Assembly: GCF_014863605.1 (NCBI RefSeq)
Contig: NZ_CP062252.1
Coordinates: 5,155,001 to 5,219,000, forward strand
Direction: 5' to 3'
DNA length: 64,000 nt
From: Pseudomonas allokribbensis
Lineage (GTDB): Bacteria; Pseudomonadota; Gammaproteobacteria; Pseudomonadales; Pseudomonadaceae
The position numbers were made by a program, and so were the translations under genes. The notes under the pieces were generated by a model. The model was not told the DNA's origin. It saw only the letters and a program-made list of their open reading frames with translations, and ran no database searches. The first letter of the stretch is position 1. Each line of letters opens with the position of its first letter. Positions 43,904 through 51,813 of the stretch are shown in pieces.

Positions 43904-44896
43904 TCAACGAATGTCCTGGGCCTTCCACCAGCCACAGAACTCATCGAGGGCCGTCCAGAGACTGACTTTCGGATCGTAGTCCAGATAATGCCGGGCGCGA
44001 CTGATGTCGAGGGTGAAATTTTTGTTCATCACCTGCATGCCCAGCCGCGACAGGGTCGGCTCGGGACGTCCCGGCCAGAGTTTGCACGCGCCTTCATTGA
44101 GCGCCGCCACACTGTAGGCCAGCCCGTAGGAACGGTACTTGGTGACCTGTGGGACTTCCATTTTGCGCATCACGTAATTGACCACATCCCACAGCGGCAC
44201 CGGCGCGCCGTTGCTGATGTTGTAGGCCTTGCCCAGCGCCGAACCGGCCGCCAGAAGACTGCTCAACAACGCTTCGTTGAGGTTATGCACGCTGGTGAAG
44301 TCGACCTTGTTCAGGCCGTTGCCGATGATTGCCAGACGCCCTTTGCGCTGCATCTTCAGCAGGCGCGGAAAAATGCTCATGTCCCCGGCGCCGGTGACGA
44401 AACGCGGGCGCAGGGCCAGGGTTTCGAGGCCGAACTCCTGAGCGCCGAAGACCTTTTGCTCGGCCAGATACTTGGTCGCCGCGTAGTGGTGTTTAAAGCG
44501 CTTGGGCACTTGCTCTTCGGTCAGGCCGAGGTGGTCGCGGCCGTCAAAGTAGATCGACGGCGACGACAGATGCACCAGGCGCCGCACCCGTTGTTTGAGG
44601 CAGGCTTCGACCACGTTTTCGGTGACCTGCACATTGCCCTGATGAAAGTCCTGATAACGGCCCCACAACCCGACCGCGCCGGCGCAATGCACCACGGCTT
44701 CAACGTCGGTGCAGAGCGCACGCACCAGTTCCGGATCGCTCAGGTCGCCCTGAACGAACTCGGCACCCCGACGCACCAAATGCTCGACACCTTCGGCCCG
44801 GCGACCGTTGACCCGCACGTCCAGGCCCTGCTCCAGGGCAAAACGCGCAAAGCGTCCGCCAATGAAGCCGCTTGCGCCGGTGACCAGAATTTTCAT
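43904..44896 (-). CDS. NAD-dependent epimerase/dehydratase (3-beta-HSD-like)
   Basis: 330 residues. Extended SDR: the NAD motif VTGASGFIGGRFARF at residues 5-19, VVHCAGAVGLWG near 72, and the catalytic YxxxK in HHYAATKYLAE (about 145). The 3-beta-hydroxysteroid dehydrogenase-like C-terminal half suits nucleotide sugars, steroids or lignin-type alcohols as substrates; which one cannot be told. Position between the coiled-coil gene and argP is shared with P. aeruginosa, as I recall. Confidence 0.82.
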   Translation of the reverse strand: MKILVTGASGFIGGRFARFALEQGLDVRVNGRRAEGVEHLVRRGAEFVQGDLSDPELVRALCTDVEAVVHCAGAVGLWGRYQDFHQGNVQVTENVVEACLKQRVRRLVHLSSPSIYFDGRDHLGLTEEQVPKRFKHHYAATKYLAEQKVFGAQEFGLETLALRPRFVTGAGDMSIFPRLLKMQRKGRLAIIGNGLNKVDFTSVHNLNEALLSSLLAAGSALGKAYNISNGAPVPLWDVVNYVMRKMEVPQVTKYRSYGLAYSVAALNEGACKLWPGRPEPTLSRLGMQVMNKNFTLDISRARHYLDYDPKVSLWTALDEFCGWWKAQDIR

Positions 44897-44950
44897 GTAG
44901 AGCTCCGCTGTCTTTCGTTTTGCCTGATTCGTGAGTCTTGACGCTGGCCG

Positions 44951-45844
44951 TCAGTCCAACGGCACCAGCCATTGCGACGACGAACGCACCAATTGGTCGG
45001 TCAACAACCCCAGCAACTGGCCGCCATTGCGCCAATGATGCCAGTACAACGGCACGTCGATCGGTTTATCTGGCAACAGTTCGCGCAACACGCCGCGTTC
45101 CAGTTGCTCGCGCACCTGCAATTCCGGCACCAGTCCCCAGCCGAGCCCGGCTTCGGTCAGGCGGATAAAACCTTCGGATGACGGACACAAATGATGTTCG
45201 AAACCGCCATCGACACCGAGGGAGGCGAGATAACGGTGTTGCAGAAAGTCGTCCGGGCCAAACACCAGCGCCGGGGTGCGCGGCAGTTGTTCGGCCCGCA
45301 CGCCGTCGGGAAAATGCCGCTCGATGAATGCCGGGCTGGCCAGCGCCCGATAGCGCATCGCCCCGAGCAACACACTGCGGGCGCCCGCCACCGGCCGTTC
45401 ACTGGCGCAGACACAGGCCGCCACTTCACCAGCACGCATGCGCTTGAGGCCGACGGTCTGGTCTTCGACGATCAGGTCCAGCAACAGATGTTGCTCGGCG
45501 CAGAAGTCGCCCACCGCCTCGGCCCACCAGGTGGCGAGGCTGTCGGCGTTCAGCGCGATGCGCAGCCGTTCCGGCAGGCCCTCTTCGTCCAGCGCCGGCA
45601 CCAGCGTCTGCAAATCCCGTTCGAGCAGGCGCACCTGCTGCACATGGTTGAGCAGACGCCGGCCAATTTCGGTGGGTGACGGCGGCGTCCCGCGCACCAG
45701 CACCGGCTGGCCGACCCGCGCTTCCAGCAGTTTGATCCGCTGGGAAATCGCCGATTGCGAAAGGCCCAGCACCTGCGCCGCCCGTTCGAATCCGGCCTGC
45801 TCGACCACGGCGGCCAGAGCGGAAAGCAATTTGTAGTCGAACAT
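44951..45844 (-). CDS. argP: ArgP (IciA), LysR-family regulator of lysine/arginine export
   Basis: 297 residues from the ATG at 45844; the in-frame extension to 45919 has no support. Winged helix MFDYKLLSALAAVVEQAGFE through LGLSQSAISQRIKLLEARVGQPVLVR, nearly diagnostic of ArgP. The effector domain ends with LPLYWHHWR-like text. ArgP activates argO when arginine is present and is held inactive by lysine. It is divergent from an ACT-domain gene followed by argO, an arrangement consistent with this regulon. Confidence 0.9.
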   Translation of the reverse strand: MFDYKLLSALAAVVEQAGFERAAQVLGLSQSAISQRIKLLEARVGQPVLVRGTPPSPTEIGRRLLNHVQQVRLLERDLQTLVPALDEEGLPERLRIALNADSLATWWAEAVGDFCAEQHLLLDLIVEDQTVGLKRMRAGEVAACVCASERPVAGARSVLLGAMRYRALASPAFIERHFPDGVRAEQLPRTPALVFGPDDFLQHRYLASLGVDGGFEHHLCPSSEGFIRLTEAGLGWGLVPELQVREQLERGVLRELLPDKPIDVPLYWHHWRNGGQLLGLLTDQLVRSSSQWLVPLD

Positions 45845-45940
45845 CAGTTTTCCTAATGAGCGATCAGCACTATTGGTTTTTCTTATACAGCGTCTGCCCG
45901 GAGAATAGCCAGCAAGCACTCTTTATCAAGGACCACCCCC

Positions 45941-46342
45941 ATGGCTGGCGAAACCTCTTTGACCACCCTGCTGCGCAGCATGAGCCCGCAGCTCAATGCC
46001 GGCGAATACGTGTTCTGCACCTTGCGCGACGGTCAGTTGCCGAGCGGTCTGGAGGTCGTGGGCAATTTCCGAGAACAGGAAGGCCTGACGGTGATTCTGG
46101 AGCGCTCCCACGCCGAACGCGCCGGTTTCAGTTTCGACTACGTTGCGGCCTGGATCACCTTGAACGTGCATTCGGCGCTGGAAGCCGTCGGCCTGACCGC
46201 CGCATTCGCCACCGCACTGGGCAAGGCCGGTATCAGTTGCAACGTGATTGCCGGCTACTACCACGACCATTTGTTCGTCGGTCAGGCCGACGCCGAACGC
46301 GCCATGCAAGTGCTGCGCGATCTCGCAGCCAACGCGGAGTAA
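45941..46342 (+). CDS. ACT-domain protein
   Basis: 133 residues, two ACT-like halves: YVFCTLRDGQLPSGLEVVGNFREQEGLTVILER and FDYVAAWITLNVHSALEAVGLTAAFATALGKAGISCNVIAGYYHDHLFV. Small ACT proteins bind amino acids and regulate enzymes. It starts 96 bases from argP in the opposite direction and five bases before argO, so it likely belongs to the ArgP regulon and may sense lysine or arginine. Its partner is unknown. Confidence 0.82.
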   Translation: MAGETSLTTLLRSMSPQLNAGEYVFCTLRDGQLPSGLEVVGNFREQEGLTVILERSHAERAGFSFDYVAAWITLNVHSALEAVGLTAAFATALGKAGISCNVIAGYYHDHLFVGQADAERAMQVLRDLAANAE

Positions 46343-46347
46343 TTGTC

Positions 46348-46950
46348 ATGTGGCAAAGCTATACCAACGGTTTGCTGGTGGCGTTCGGGCTGATCATGGC
46401 GATCGGCACCCAGAATGCTTTTGTCCTGGCCCAGAGCCTGCGTCGTGAGCATCACCTGCCGGTTGCCGCGCTATGCGTCGCCTGCGATGCGCTGCTGGTG
46501 GCGGCGGGCGTGTTCGGTCTGGCCACGGTGCTGGCGCAGAACCCGACGTTGCTGGCGGTTGCCCGCTGGGGCGGTGCAGTGTTCCTGATCTGGTACGGCA
46601 GCCAGGCGTTGCGCCGGGCGTTCTCGAAACAGAGCCTGCAACAGGGTGAAAACCAGACCGTACGTTCATTGCGCGCGGTGATGCTCAGTGCACTGGCGGT
46701 GACCCTGCTCAACCCGCACGTCTATCTGGACACCGTGCTGCTGATCGGCTCCCTCGGCGCGCAACAGTCGGTGCCCGGCGCTTATGTCGTGGGCGCGGCG
46801 AGCGCTTCGCTGCTGTGGTTTTTCACTCTGGCGTTCGGCGCGGCATGGCTGGCACCGTGGCTGGCACGGCCGGGTACGTGGCGAATTCTCGATCTGTTGG
46901 TGGCGGTGATGATGTTCACGGTGGCGGGTCAGCTCATTCTGGCCTCGTGA
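46348..46950 (+). CDS. argO: LysE/ArgO amino acid exporter
   Basis: 200 residues, five or six membrane helices. The N-terminal GLLVAFGLIMAIGTQNAFVLAQSLRREH is the LysE/ArgO signature, and LLNPHVYLDTVLLIGSLGAQQ is the second conserved motif. Exports arginine or lysine to prevent toxic accumulation, especially when dipeptides are taken up. It is five bases behind the ACT gene and controlled presumably by ArgP. Confidence 0.9.
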   Translation: MWQSYTNGLLVAFGLIMAIGTQNAFVLAQSLRREHHLPVAALCVACDALLVAAGVFGLATVLAQNPTLLAVARWGGAVFLIWYGSQALRRAFSKQSLQQGENQTVRSLRAVMLSALAVTLLNPHVYLDTVLLIGSLGAQQSVPGAYVVGAASASLLWFFTLAFGAAWLAPWLARPGTWRILDLLVAVMMFTVAGQLILAS

Positions 46951-47125
46951 TTATTCCAAACGGCTCTGGAACCTCTATCCCACACAGTTGTTGCGTGGTT
47001 ATGCCGCACCCCCGGTGCTATGATCCGAACCCTGCGCCGCAAAGAGTAAAAACTCGCCGGTGCATTTCTGGCCGCCCGTGATCGGCCTTGCGCTCACCGC
47101 AACAGACCTGATTAGGAGAATCATC

Positions 47126-47722
47126 ATGGCTTTCGAATTGCCGCCGCTGCCTTACGCACACGATGCCCTGCAGCCGCACATTTCCAAGGAAACCCTGGAA
47201 TTCCACCACGACAAGCACCACAACACCTACGTCGTGAACCTGAACAACCTGGTGCCAGGCACCGAGTTCGAAGGCAAGACCCTGGAAGAAATCGTCAAGA
47301 CTTCCTCGGGTGGCATCTTCAACAACGCCGCTCAGGTCTGGAACCACACCTTCTACTGGAACTGCCTGGCGCCAAACGCCGGCGGTCAACCAACCGGCGC
47401 ACTGGCTGAAGCCATCAACGCTGCTTTCGGTTCGTTCGACAAGTTCAAGGAAGAGTTCAGCAAAACCTCGATCGGCACCTTCGGTTCCGGCTGGGGCTGG
47501 CTGGTGAAAAAGGCTGACGGTTCCCTGGCCCTGGCCAGCACCATCGGCGCCGGCAACCCGCTGACCAGCGGCGACACCCCGCTGCTGACCTGCGACGTCT
47601 GGGAACACGCTTACTACATCGACTACCGTAACCTGCGTCCTAAGTACGTCGAGGCGTTCTGGAACCTGGTCAACTGGAAGTTCGTGGCCGAGCAGTTCGA
47701 AGGCAAGACCTTCACCGCTTAA
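47126..47722 (+). CDS. sodB: Iron superoxide dismutase
   Basis: 198 residues from the ATG at 47126, behind TTAGGAGAATCATC. Cytoplasmic enzyme that dismutates superoxide. Iron ligands: His27 in the FHHDKHHN region, His in [10 protein letters not shown] (about 74), Asp and His in [13 protein letters not shown] (about 157-161). Gln/Ala-Gly context (NAGGQPTG and TIGAGNPLT) fits the Fe type. As in P. aeruginosa, bifA follows. Iron-dependent regulation (PrrF) is expected from other pseudomonads but I do not see the site here. The upstream in-frame ATG at 47060 lacks a ribosome site. Confidence 0.96.
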   Translation: MAFELPPLPYAHDALQPHISKETLEFHHDKHHNTYVVNLNNLVPGTEFEGKTLEEIVKTSSGGIFNNAAQVWNHTFYWNCLAPNAGGQPTGALAEAINAAFGSFDKFKEEFSKTSIGTFGSGWGWLVKKADGSLALASTIGAGNPLTSGDTPLLTCDVWEHAYYIDYRNLRPKYVEAFWNLVNWKFVAEQFEGKTFTA

Positions 47723-47736
47723 GCTGCGCGCCAGAC

Positions 47737-47766
47737 AAAAAACCCGGCTATTGCCGGGTTTTTTTA
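47737..47766 (+). terminator. Terminator of sodB
   Basis: AAAACCCGGC and GCCGGGTTTT form a strong stem with a TATT loop (47749-47752) and a run of seven T. Confidence 0.95.
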
Positions 47767-48078
47767 TGCCTGCGAAAAACACGAAGGTGAATCTGATCGC
47801 AAACAGGGCCATTTCCCACACGCAAAGCAGCCCTTGTCCCCTTGCTCCCGAGCCACAGCGGACTAACATCAAACAGAGGAAAAAATGTCCGACGCCCCTC
47901 AAGTTGGAGGCCAAAACTACCGACACAGTACAACCAGGGCAAATACTCCAGGCAGCAGCATTTCGGCCAAGGCCACGGACAAATTTTCCGCGGCTCGATT
48001 GTCCCTTTGACTGCCAACACGGGATTGCCAATACTCATGGCAACTTGACGCTACCCGCACGGAACAAGGAATAACCCT
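47767..48078. other. sodB-bifA intergenic region
   Basis: About 310 bases between the sodB terminator and bifA. It holds the small ORF at 47885-48010 and presumably the bifA promoter; no clear -35/-10 pair or regulator site could be assigned by eye. Confidence 0.4.
47885..48010 (+). CDS. Putative 41-codon ORF upstream of bifA
   Basis: Begins with ATG at 47885, seven bases after AGAGGAAAAA, a strong Shine-Dalgarno sequence, and ends at TGA 48008-48010, 68 bases before the bifA start. The peptide would be hydrophilic and basic (MSDAPQVGGQNYRH..., Ser/Thr/Ala-rich, ending ARLSL). No known family. It could be a leader peptide or a chance frame with a chance ribosome site. Confidence 0.35.
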   Translation: MSDAPQVGGQNYRHSTTRANTPGSSISAKATDKFSAARLSL

Positions 48079-50130
48079 TTGAAGCTGGAACTCAAGAACA
48101 GCTTGTCGGTGAAGTTGCTCCGGGTCGTGCTCCTGTCGGCATTGATCGTCGGCGTAGTCTTGAGCTGCGCGCAGATCGTTTTCGATGCCTATAAAACACG
48201 CCAGGCCGTCGCCGGCGATGCCGAACGCATCCTCGACATGTTCCGCGATCCTTCAACCCAGGCCGTCTACAGCCTGGACCGGGAGATGGGCATGCAGGTG
48301 ATCGAAGGCCTGTTCCAGGACGACGCCGTGCGCCAGGCCTCCATCGGGCATCCCAACGAAGCGATGCTCGCGCAGAAATCCCGTGAATTGCAGCATTCCA
48401 ACAGCCGCTGGCTGACCGACCTGATTCTCGGCCAGGAGCGCACGTTCACCACCCAACTGGTGGGTCGCGGCCCCTACAGCGAATATTACGGCGACCTGAG
48501 TATCACCCTCGACACCGCCACCTACGGTCAGGGTTTCATCGTCAGTTCAGTGATCATCTTCATTTCCGGCGTATTGCGCGCCCTGGCCATGGGCCTGGTG
48601 CTGTATCTGGTCTATCACTGGCTGCTGACCAAGCCGCTGTCGCGGATCATCGAGCACCTCACGGAAATCAACCCGGACCGCCCCAGCGAACACAAGATTC
48701 CACAGCTCAAGGGCCACGAGAAGAACGAACTCGGCATCTGGATCAACACCGCCAACCAGTTGCTCGAATCCATCGAACGCAACACTCATCTGCGCCACGA
48801 AGCGGAGAACAGTCTGCTGCGCATGGCCCAGTACGATTTCCTCACCGGCCTGCCGAACCGTCAGCAATTGCAGCAACAGCTGGACAAGATTCTGGTGGAC
48901 GCCGGCAAGCTGCAGCGCCGGGTCGCGGTGTTGTGCGTCGGGCTGGATGACTTCAAGGGCATCAACGAACAATTCAGCTACCAGACCGGCGACCAATTGC
49001 TGTTGGCCCTCGCTGATCGCCTGCGCGCCCATAGCGGCCGTCTCGGCGCCCTCGCCCGCCTGGGCGGCGACCAGTTCGCCCTGGTACAGGCCGACATCGA
49101 ACAACCTTACGAAGCGGCGGAACTGGCGCAAAGCATCCTCGATGATCTGGAAGCGGCATTCGCCCTCGACCATCAGGAAATCCGCCTGCGCGCCACCATC
49201 GGCATCACCCTGTTCCCGGAGGACGGCGACAGCACCGAGAAGCTGTTGCAGAAAGCCGAGCAGACCATGACCCTGGCCAAGACCCGCTCGCGCAACCGCT
49301 ATCAGTTCTATATCGCCAGCGTCGACAGCGAGATGCGCCGTCGCCGCGAACTGGAAAAAGACCTGCGCGATGCCTTGCTCCGGGATCAGTTCTACCTCGT
49401 CTATCAGCCACAGATCAGCTACCGCGATCACCGCGTGGTCGGTGTCGAGGCCCTGATCCGCTGGCAACATCCGGAGCACGGGCTGGTGCCGCCGGACCTG
49501 TTCATTCCGCTGGCCGAACAGAACGGTACGATCATCGCCATCGGCGAGTGGGTGCTGGATCAGGCCTGCAAACAACTGCGCGAATGGCACGATCAGGGGT
49601 TCGTCGACCTGCGCATGGCGGTCAACCTGTCCACCGTGCAACTGCACCACGCCGAACTGCCCCGGGTGGTCAACAACCTGTTGCAGATGTACCGCCTGCC
49701 GCCGCGAAGCCTGGAACTGGAAGTCACCGAAACCGGCCTGATGGAAGACATCAGCACCGCCGCCCAGCACTTGCTGAGCCTGCGCCGCTCCGGCGCACTG
49801 ATCGCCATCGACGACTTCGGAACCGGCTACTCCTCGCTGAGCTATCTCAAGAGTCTGCCGCTGGACAAGATCAAGATCGACAAGAGCTTCGTCCAGGATC
49901 TGCTGGATGACGACGATGACGCGACCATCGTTCGCGCCATCATTCAACTAGGCAAGAGCCTCGGCATGCAGGTGATCGCAGAAGGCGTGGAAACCGCCGA
50001 ACAGGAGACCTACATCATCTCCGAAGGCTGCCATGAAGGACAGGGCTATCACTACAGCAAGCCGCTGCCGGCGCGGGAGTTGAGCGTTTATCTCAAACAG
50101 GCCCAGCGCAGCAACGCGGCGATCCTCTGA
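48079..50130 (+). CDS. bifA: BifA-like c-di-GMP phosphodiesterase
   Basis: 683 residues from TTG 48079, behind AAGGA. Two membrane helices (about 10-30 and 155-180) flank a periplasmic sensor. A short HAMP-like segment leads to a degenerate GGDEF domain with GGDQF in LARLGGDQFALVQ (about residue 333), which lacks cyclase activity but can bind GTP. The C-terminal EAL domain is intact, with EALIRW (about 455), EVTETGLMED, IDDFGTGYSSLSYL and EGVETAEQ. BifA degrades c-di-GMP to pGpG, favouring swarming over biofilm. GGDQF, length and position after sodB match P. aeruginosa BifA. Confidence 0.92.
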   Translation: MKLELKNSLSVKLLRVVLLSALIVGVVLSCAQIVFDAYKTRQAVAGDAERILDMFRDPSTQAVYSLDREMGMQVIEGLFQDDAVRQASIGHPNEAMLAQKSRELQHSNSRWLTDLILGQERTFTTQLVGRGPYSEYYGDLSITLDTATYGQGFIVSSVIIFISGVLRALAMGLVLYLVYHWLLTKPLSRIIEHLTEINPDRPSEHKIPQLKGHEKNELGIWINTANQLLESIERNTHLRHEAENSLLRMAQYDFLTGLPNRQQLQQQLDKILVDAGKLQRRVAVLCVGLDDFKGINEQFSYQTGDQLLLALADRLRAHSGRLGALARLGGDQFALVQADIEQPYEAAELAQSILDDLEAAFALDHQEIRLRATIGITLFPEDGDSTEKLLQKAEQTMTLAKTRSRNRYQFYIASVDSEMRRRRELEKDLRDALLRDQFYLVYQPQISYRDHRVVGVEALIRWQHPEHGLVPPDLFIPLAEQNGTIIAIGEWVLDQACKQLREWHDQGFVDLRMAVNLSTVQLHHAELPRVVNNLLQMYRLPPRSLELEVTETGLMEDISTAAQHLLSLRRSGALIAIDDFGTGYSSLSYLKSLPLDKIKIDKSFVQDLLDDDDDATIVRAIIQLGKSLGMQVIAEGVETAEQETYIISEGCHEGQGYHYSKPLPARELSVYLKQAQRSNAAIL

Positions 50131-50229
50131 ACGCTGCCGGCAAGGGCCGCCACGCGCCTTGTGCCCGGCACCGTTGATCCAGCGCAAACCCTGCGCGAAT
50201 AGGAAATATTTCCAGCCACAACCCTTTAC

Positions 50230-50256
50230 ACATAATGCGAAAGATTTGCATTATGT
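50230..50256. promoter_or_regulatory. Dyad upstream of icmP, possible iron-dependent operator
   Basis: ACATAATGC (50230-50238) and GCATTATGT (50248-50256) form nine perfect pairs around a nine-base spacer, 60-85 bases before the icmP start. The ATAATG/CATTAT half-sites recall Fur boxes, but the spacing is longer than the 19-base consensus, so another regulator is possible. Confidence 0.4.
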
Positions 50257-50314
50257 CGCAGCTTTTGCGCACCCCCGCGCCTGTCCACTCAATTACCGAA
50301 GCAGGATGTTCGCC

Positions 50315-51658
50315 ATGATTCGTATGCCTCTGGCTACCGCCAGTCTGCTGGCCATCGCTATTTCCCTCGCCGGTTGCGGCGAAGGCAAAGACAAGGCCGC
50401 CGCTCCAGCAGCGCCGACGCCAGCCGCCAGCACCGCCGCGCCGGCGGCTCCTGCCACTGCCGGTAAAGTCGACGAGGCCGCTGCCAAGGCTGTGGTCGCA
50501 CACTACGCCGACATGGTCTTCGCCGTTTACAGCGATGCCGAATCCACCGCGAAAACCCTGCAGACCGCTATCGACGCTTTCCTCGCCAAGCCGAACGCCG
50601 ACACTCTGAAGGCCGCACGTGCAGCCTGGGTTGCCGCCCGCGTTCCTTACCTGCAGAGCGAAGTGTTCCGCTTCGGCAACACCATCATCGACGACTGGGA
50701 AGGTCAGGTTAACTCCTGGCCTCTGGACGAAGGCCTGATCGACTACGTCGACAAATCCTACGAACACGCACTGGGCAACCCGGGCGCCACCGCCAACATC
50801 ATCGCCAACACCGAAGTACAGGTCGGCGAAGACAAGGTCGACGTCAAGGACATCACTCCGGAAAAACTCGCCAGCCTGAACGAGCTGGGCGGTTCCGAAG
50901 CCAACGTTGCCACCGGCTACCACGCCATCGAATTCCTGCTCTGGGGCCAGGACCTGAACGGCACCGGCCCTGGCGCCGGCAACCGTCCAGCTTCGGATTA
51001 CCTGGAAGGCGCTGGCGCCACCGGCGGTCACAACGATCGTCGTCGTGCCTACCTGAAAGCCGTGACCCAACTGCTGGTCAGCGACCTGGAAGAAATGGTC
51101 GGCAACTGGAAGCCGAACGTGGCCGACAACTACCGCGCCACCCTGGAAGCCGAACCGGCTGAAAGCGGCCTGCGCAAAATGCTGTTCGGCATGGGCAGCC
51201 TGTCTCTGGGCGAGCTGGCTGGCGAGCGCATGAAGGTGTCCCTGGAAGCGAACTCCCCGGAAGACGAACAGGACTGCTTCAGCGACAACACCCACAACTC
51301 GCACTTCTACGATGCCAAAGGCATTCGTAACGTTTACCTGGGCGAATACACCCGCGTCGACGGCACCAAAATGACCGGCGCCAGCCTGTCGTCGCTGGTG
51401 GCCAAGGTTGACCCGGCTGCCGACACCGCCCTGAAAGCCGATCTGGCCGCTACCGAAGCCAAGATCCAGGTCATGGTCGATCACGCCAACAAGGGTGAGC
51501 ACTACGACCAGTTGATCGCCGCCGGCAACACCGCTGGCAACCAGATCGTTCGTGACGCCATCGCCTCGCTGGTCAAGCAGACCGGTTCGATCGAAACGGC
51601 GGCCGGCAAGCTGGGTATCAGCGACCTGAACCCGGACAACGCCGATCACGAGTTCTGA
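50315..51658 (+). CDS. icmP: Imelysin-family lipoprotein (IcmP/IrpA-like)
   Basis: 447 residues from the ATG at 50315, behind AGGA. Lipobox LAGC (Cys about 21). A Pro/Ala-rich linker (about 28-50) leads to an imelysin (peptidase M75) domain (about 55-440) with the family motif GYHAIEFLLWGQD (GxHxxE) near residue 212 and DCFSDNTHNSHF near 320. IcmP was described as an insulin-cleaving metalloprotease, but related IrpA/EfeO proteins bind iron and other metals. An outer-membrane or periplasmic role in iron handling is most likely here, given the di-haem protein and second imelysin downstream. Confidence 0.92.
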   Translation: MIRMPLATASLLAIAISLAGCGEGKDKAAAPAAPTPAASTAAPAAPATAGKVDEAAAKAVVAHYADMVFAVYSDAESTAKTLQTAIDAFLAKPNADTLKAARAAWVAARVPYLQSEVFRFGNTIIDDWEGQVNSWPLDEGLIDYVDKSYEHALGNPGATANIIANTEVQVGEDKVDVKDITPEKLASLNELGGSEANVATGYHAIEFLLWGQDLNGTGPGAGNRPASDYLEGAGATGGHNDRRRAYLKAVTQLLVSDLEEMVGNWKPNVADNYRATLEAEPAESGLRKMLFGMGSLSLGELAGERMKVSLEANSPEDEQDCFSDNTHNSHFYDAKGIRNVYLGEYTRVDGTKMTGASLSSLVAKVDPAADTALKADLAATEAKIQVMVDHANKGEHYDQLIAAGNTAGNQIVRDAIASLVKQTGSIETAAGKLGISDLNPDNADHEF

Positions 51659-51674
51659 TCAAGCGCGTCTGACT

Positions 51675-51712
51675 GAACAAGGCGACCTTCGGGTCGCCTT
51701 GTTCGTTTCAGC
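51675..51712 (+). terminator. Hairpin after icmP
   Basis: GAACAAGGCGACC (51675-51687) and GGTCGCCTTGTTC (51692-51704) form 13 perfect pairs around a TTCG tetraloop, followed by GTTTCA. The T-run is short, so partial read-through into the downstream cluster is possible. Confidence 0.8.
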
Positions 51713-51813
51713 CGGCCTGACTTGTATCAAGCAAACGATAATTCCTCTTATTCAAACCCCCTCGCCCTGTTAGACTTTGCGCCTTTAAATTCGCCCCTCT
51801 TGCAGGAAGTCTG

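Noticed and set aside
48547-49947. 466-codon frame antisense to bifA
   Set aside because: The plus strand carries intact GGDQF and EAL motifs; the antisense frame has no recognisable domain.
50093-51649. 518-codon frame antisense to icmP
   Set aside because: Low-complexity Val/Gly-rich shadow without start signals.
51721-51780. Fur box before the di-haem gene (GATAAT...TTATTC)
   Set aside because: Only about half of the 19 consensus positions match.
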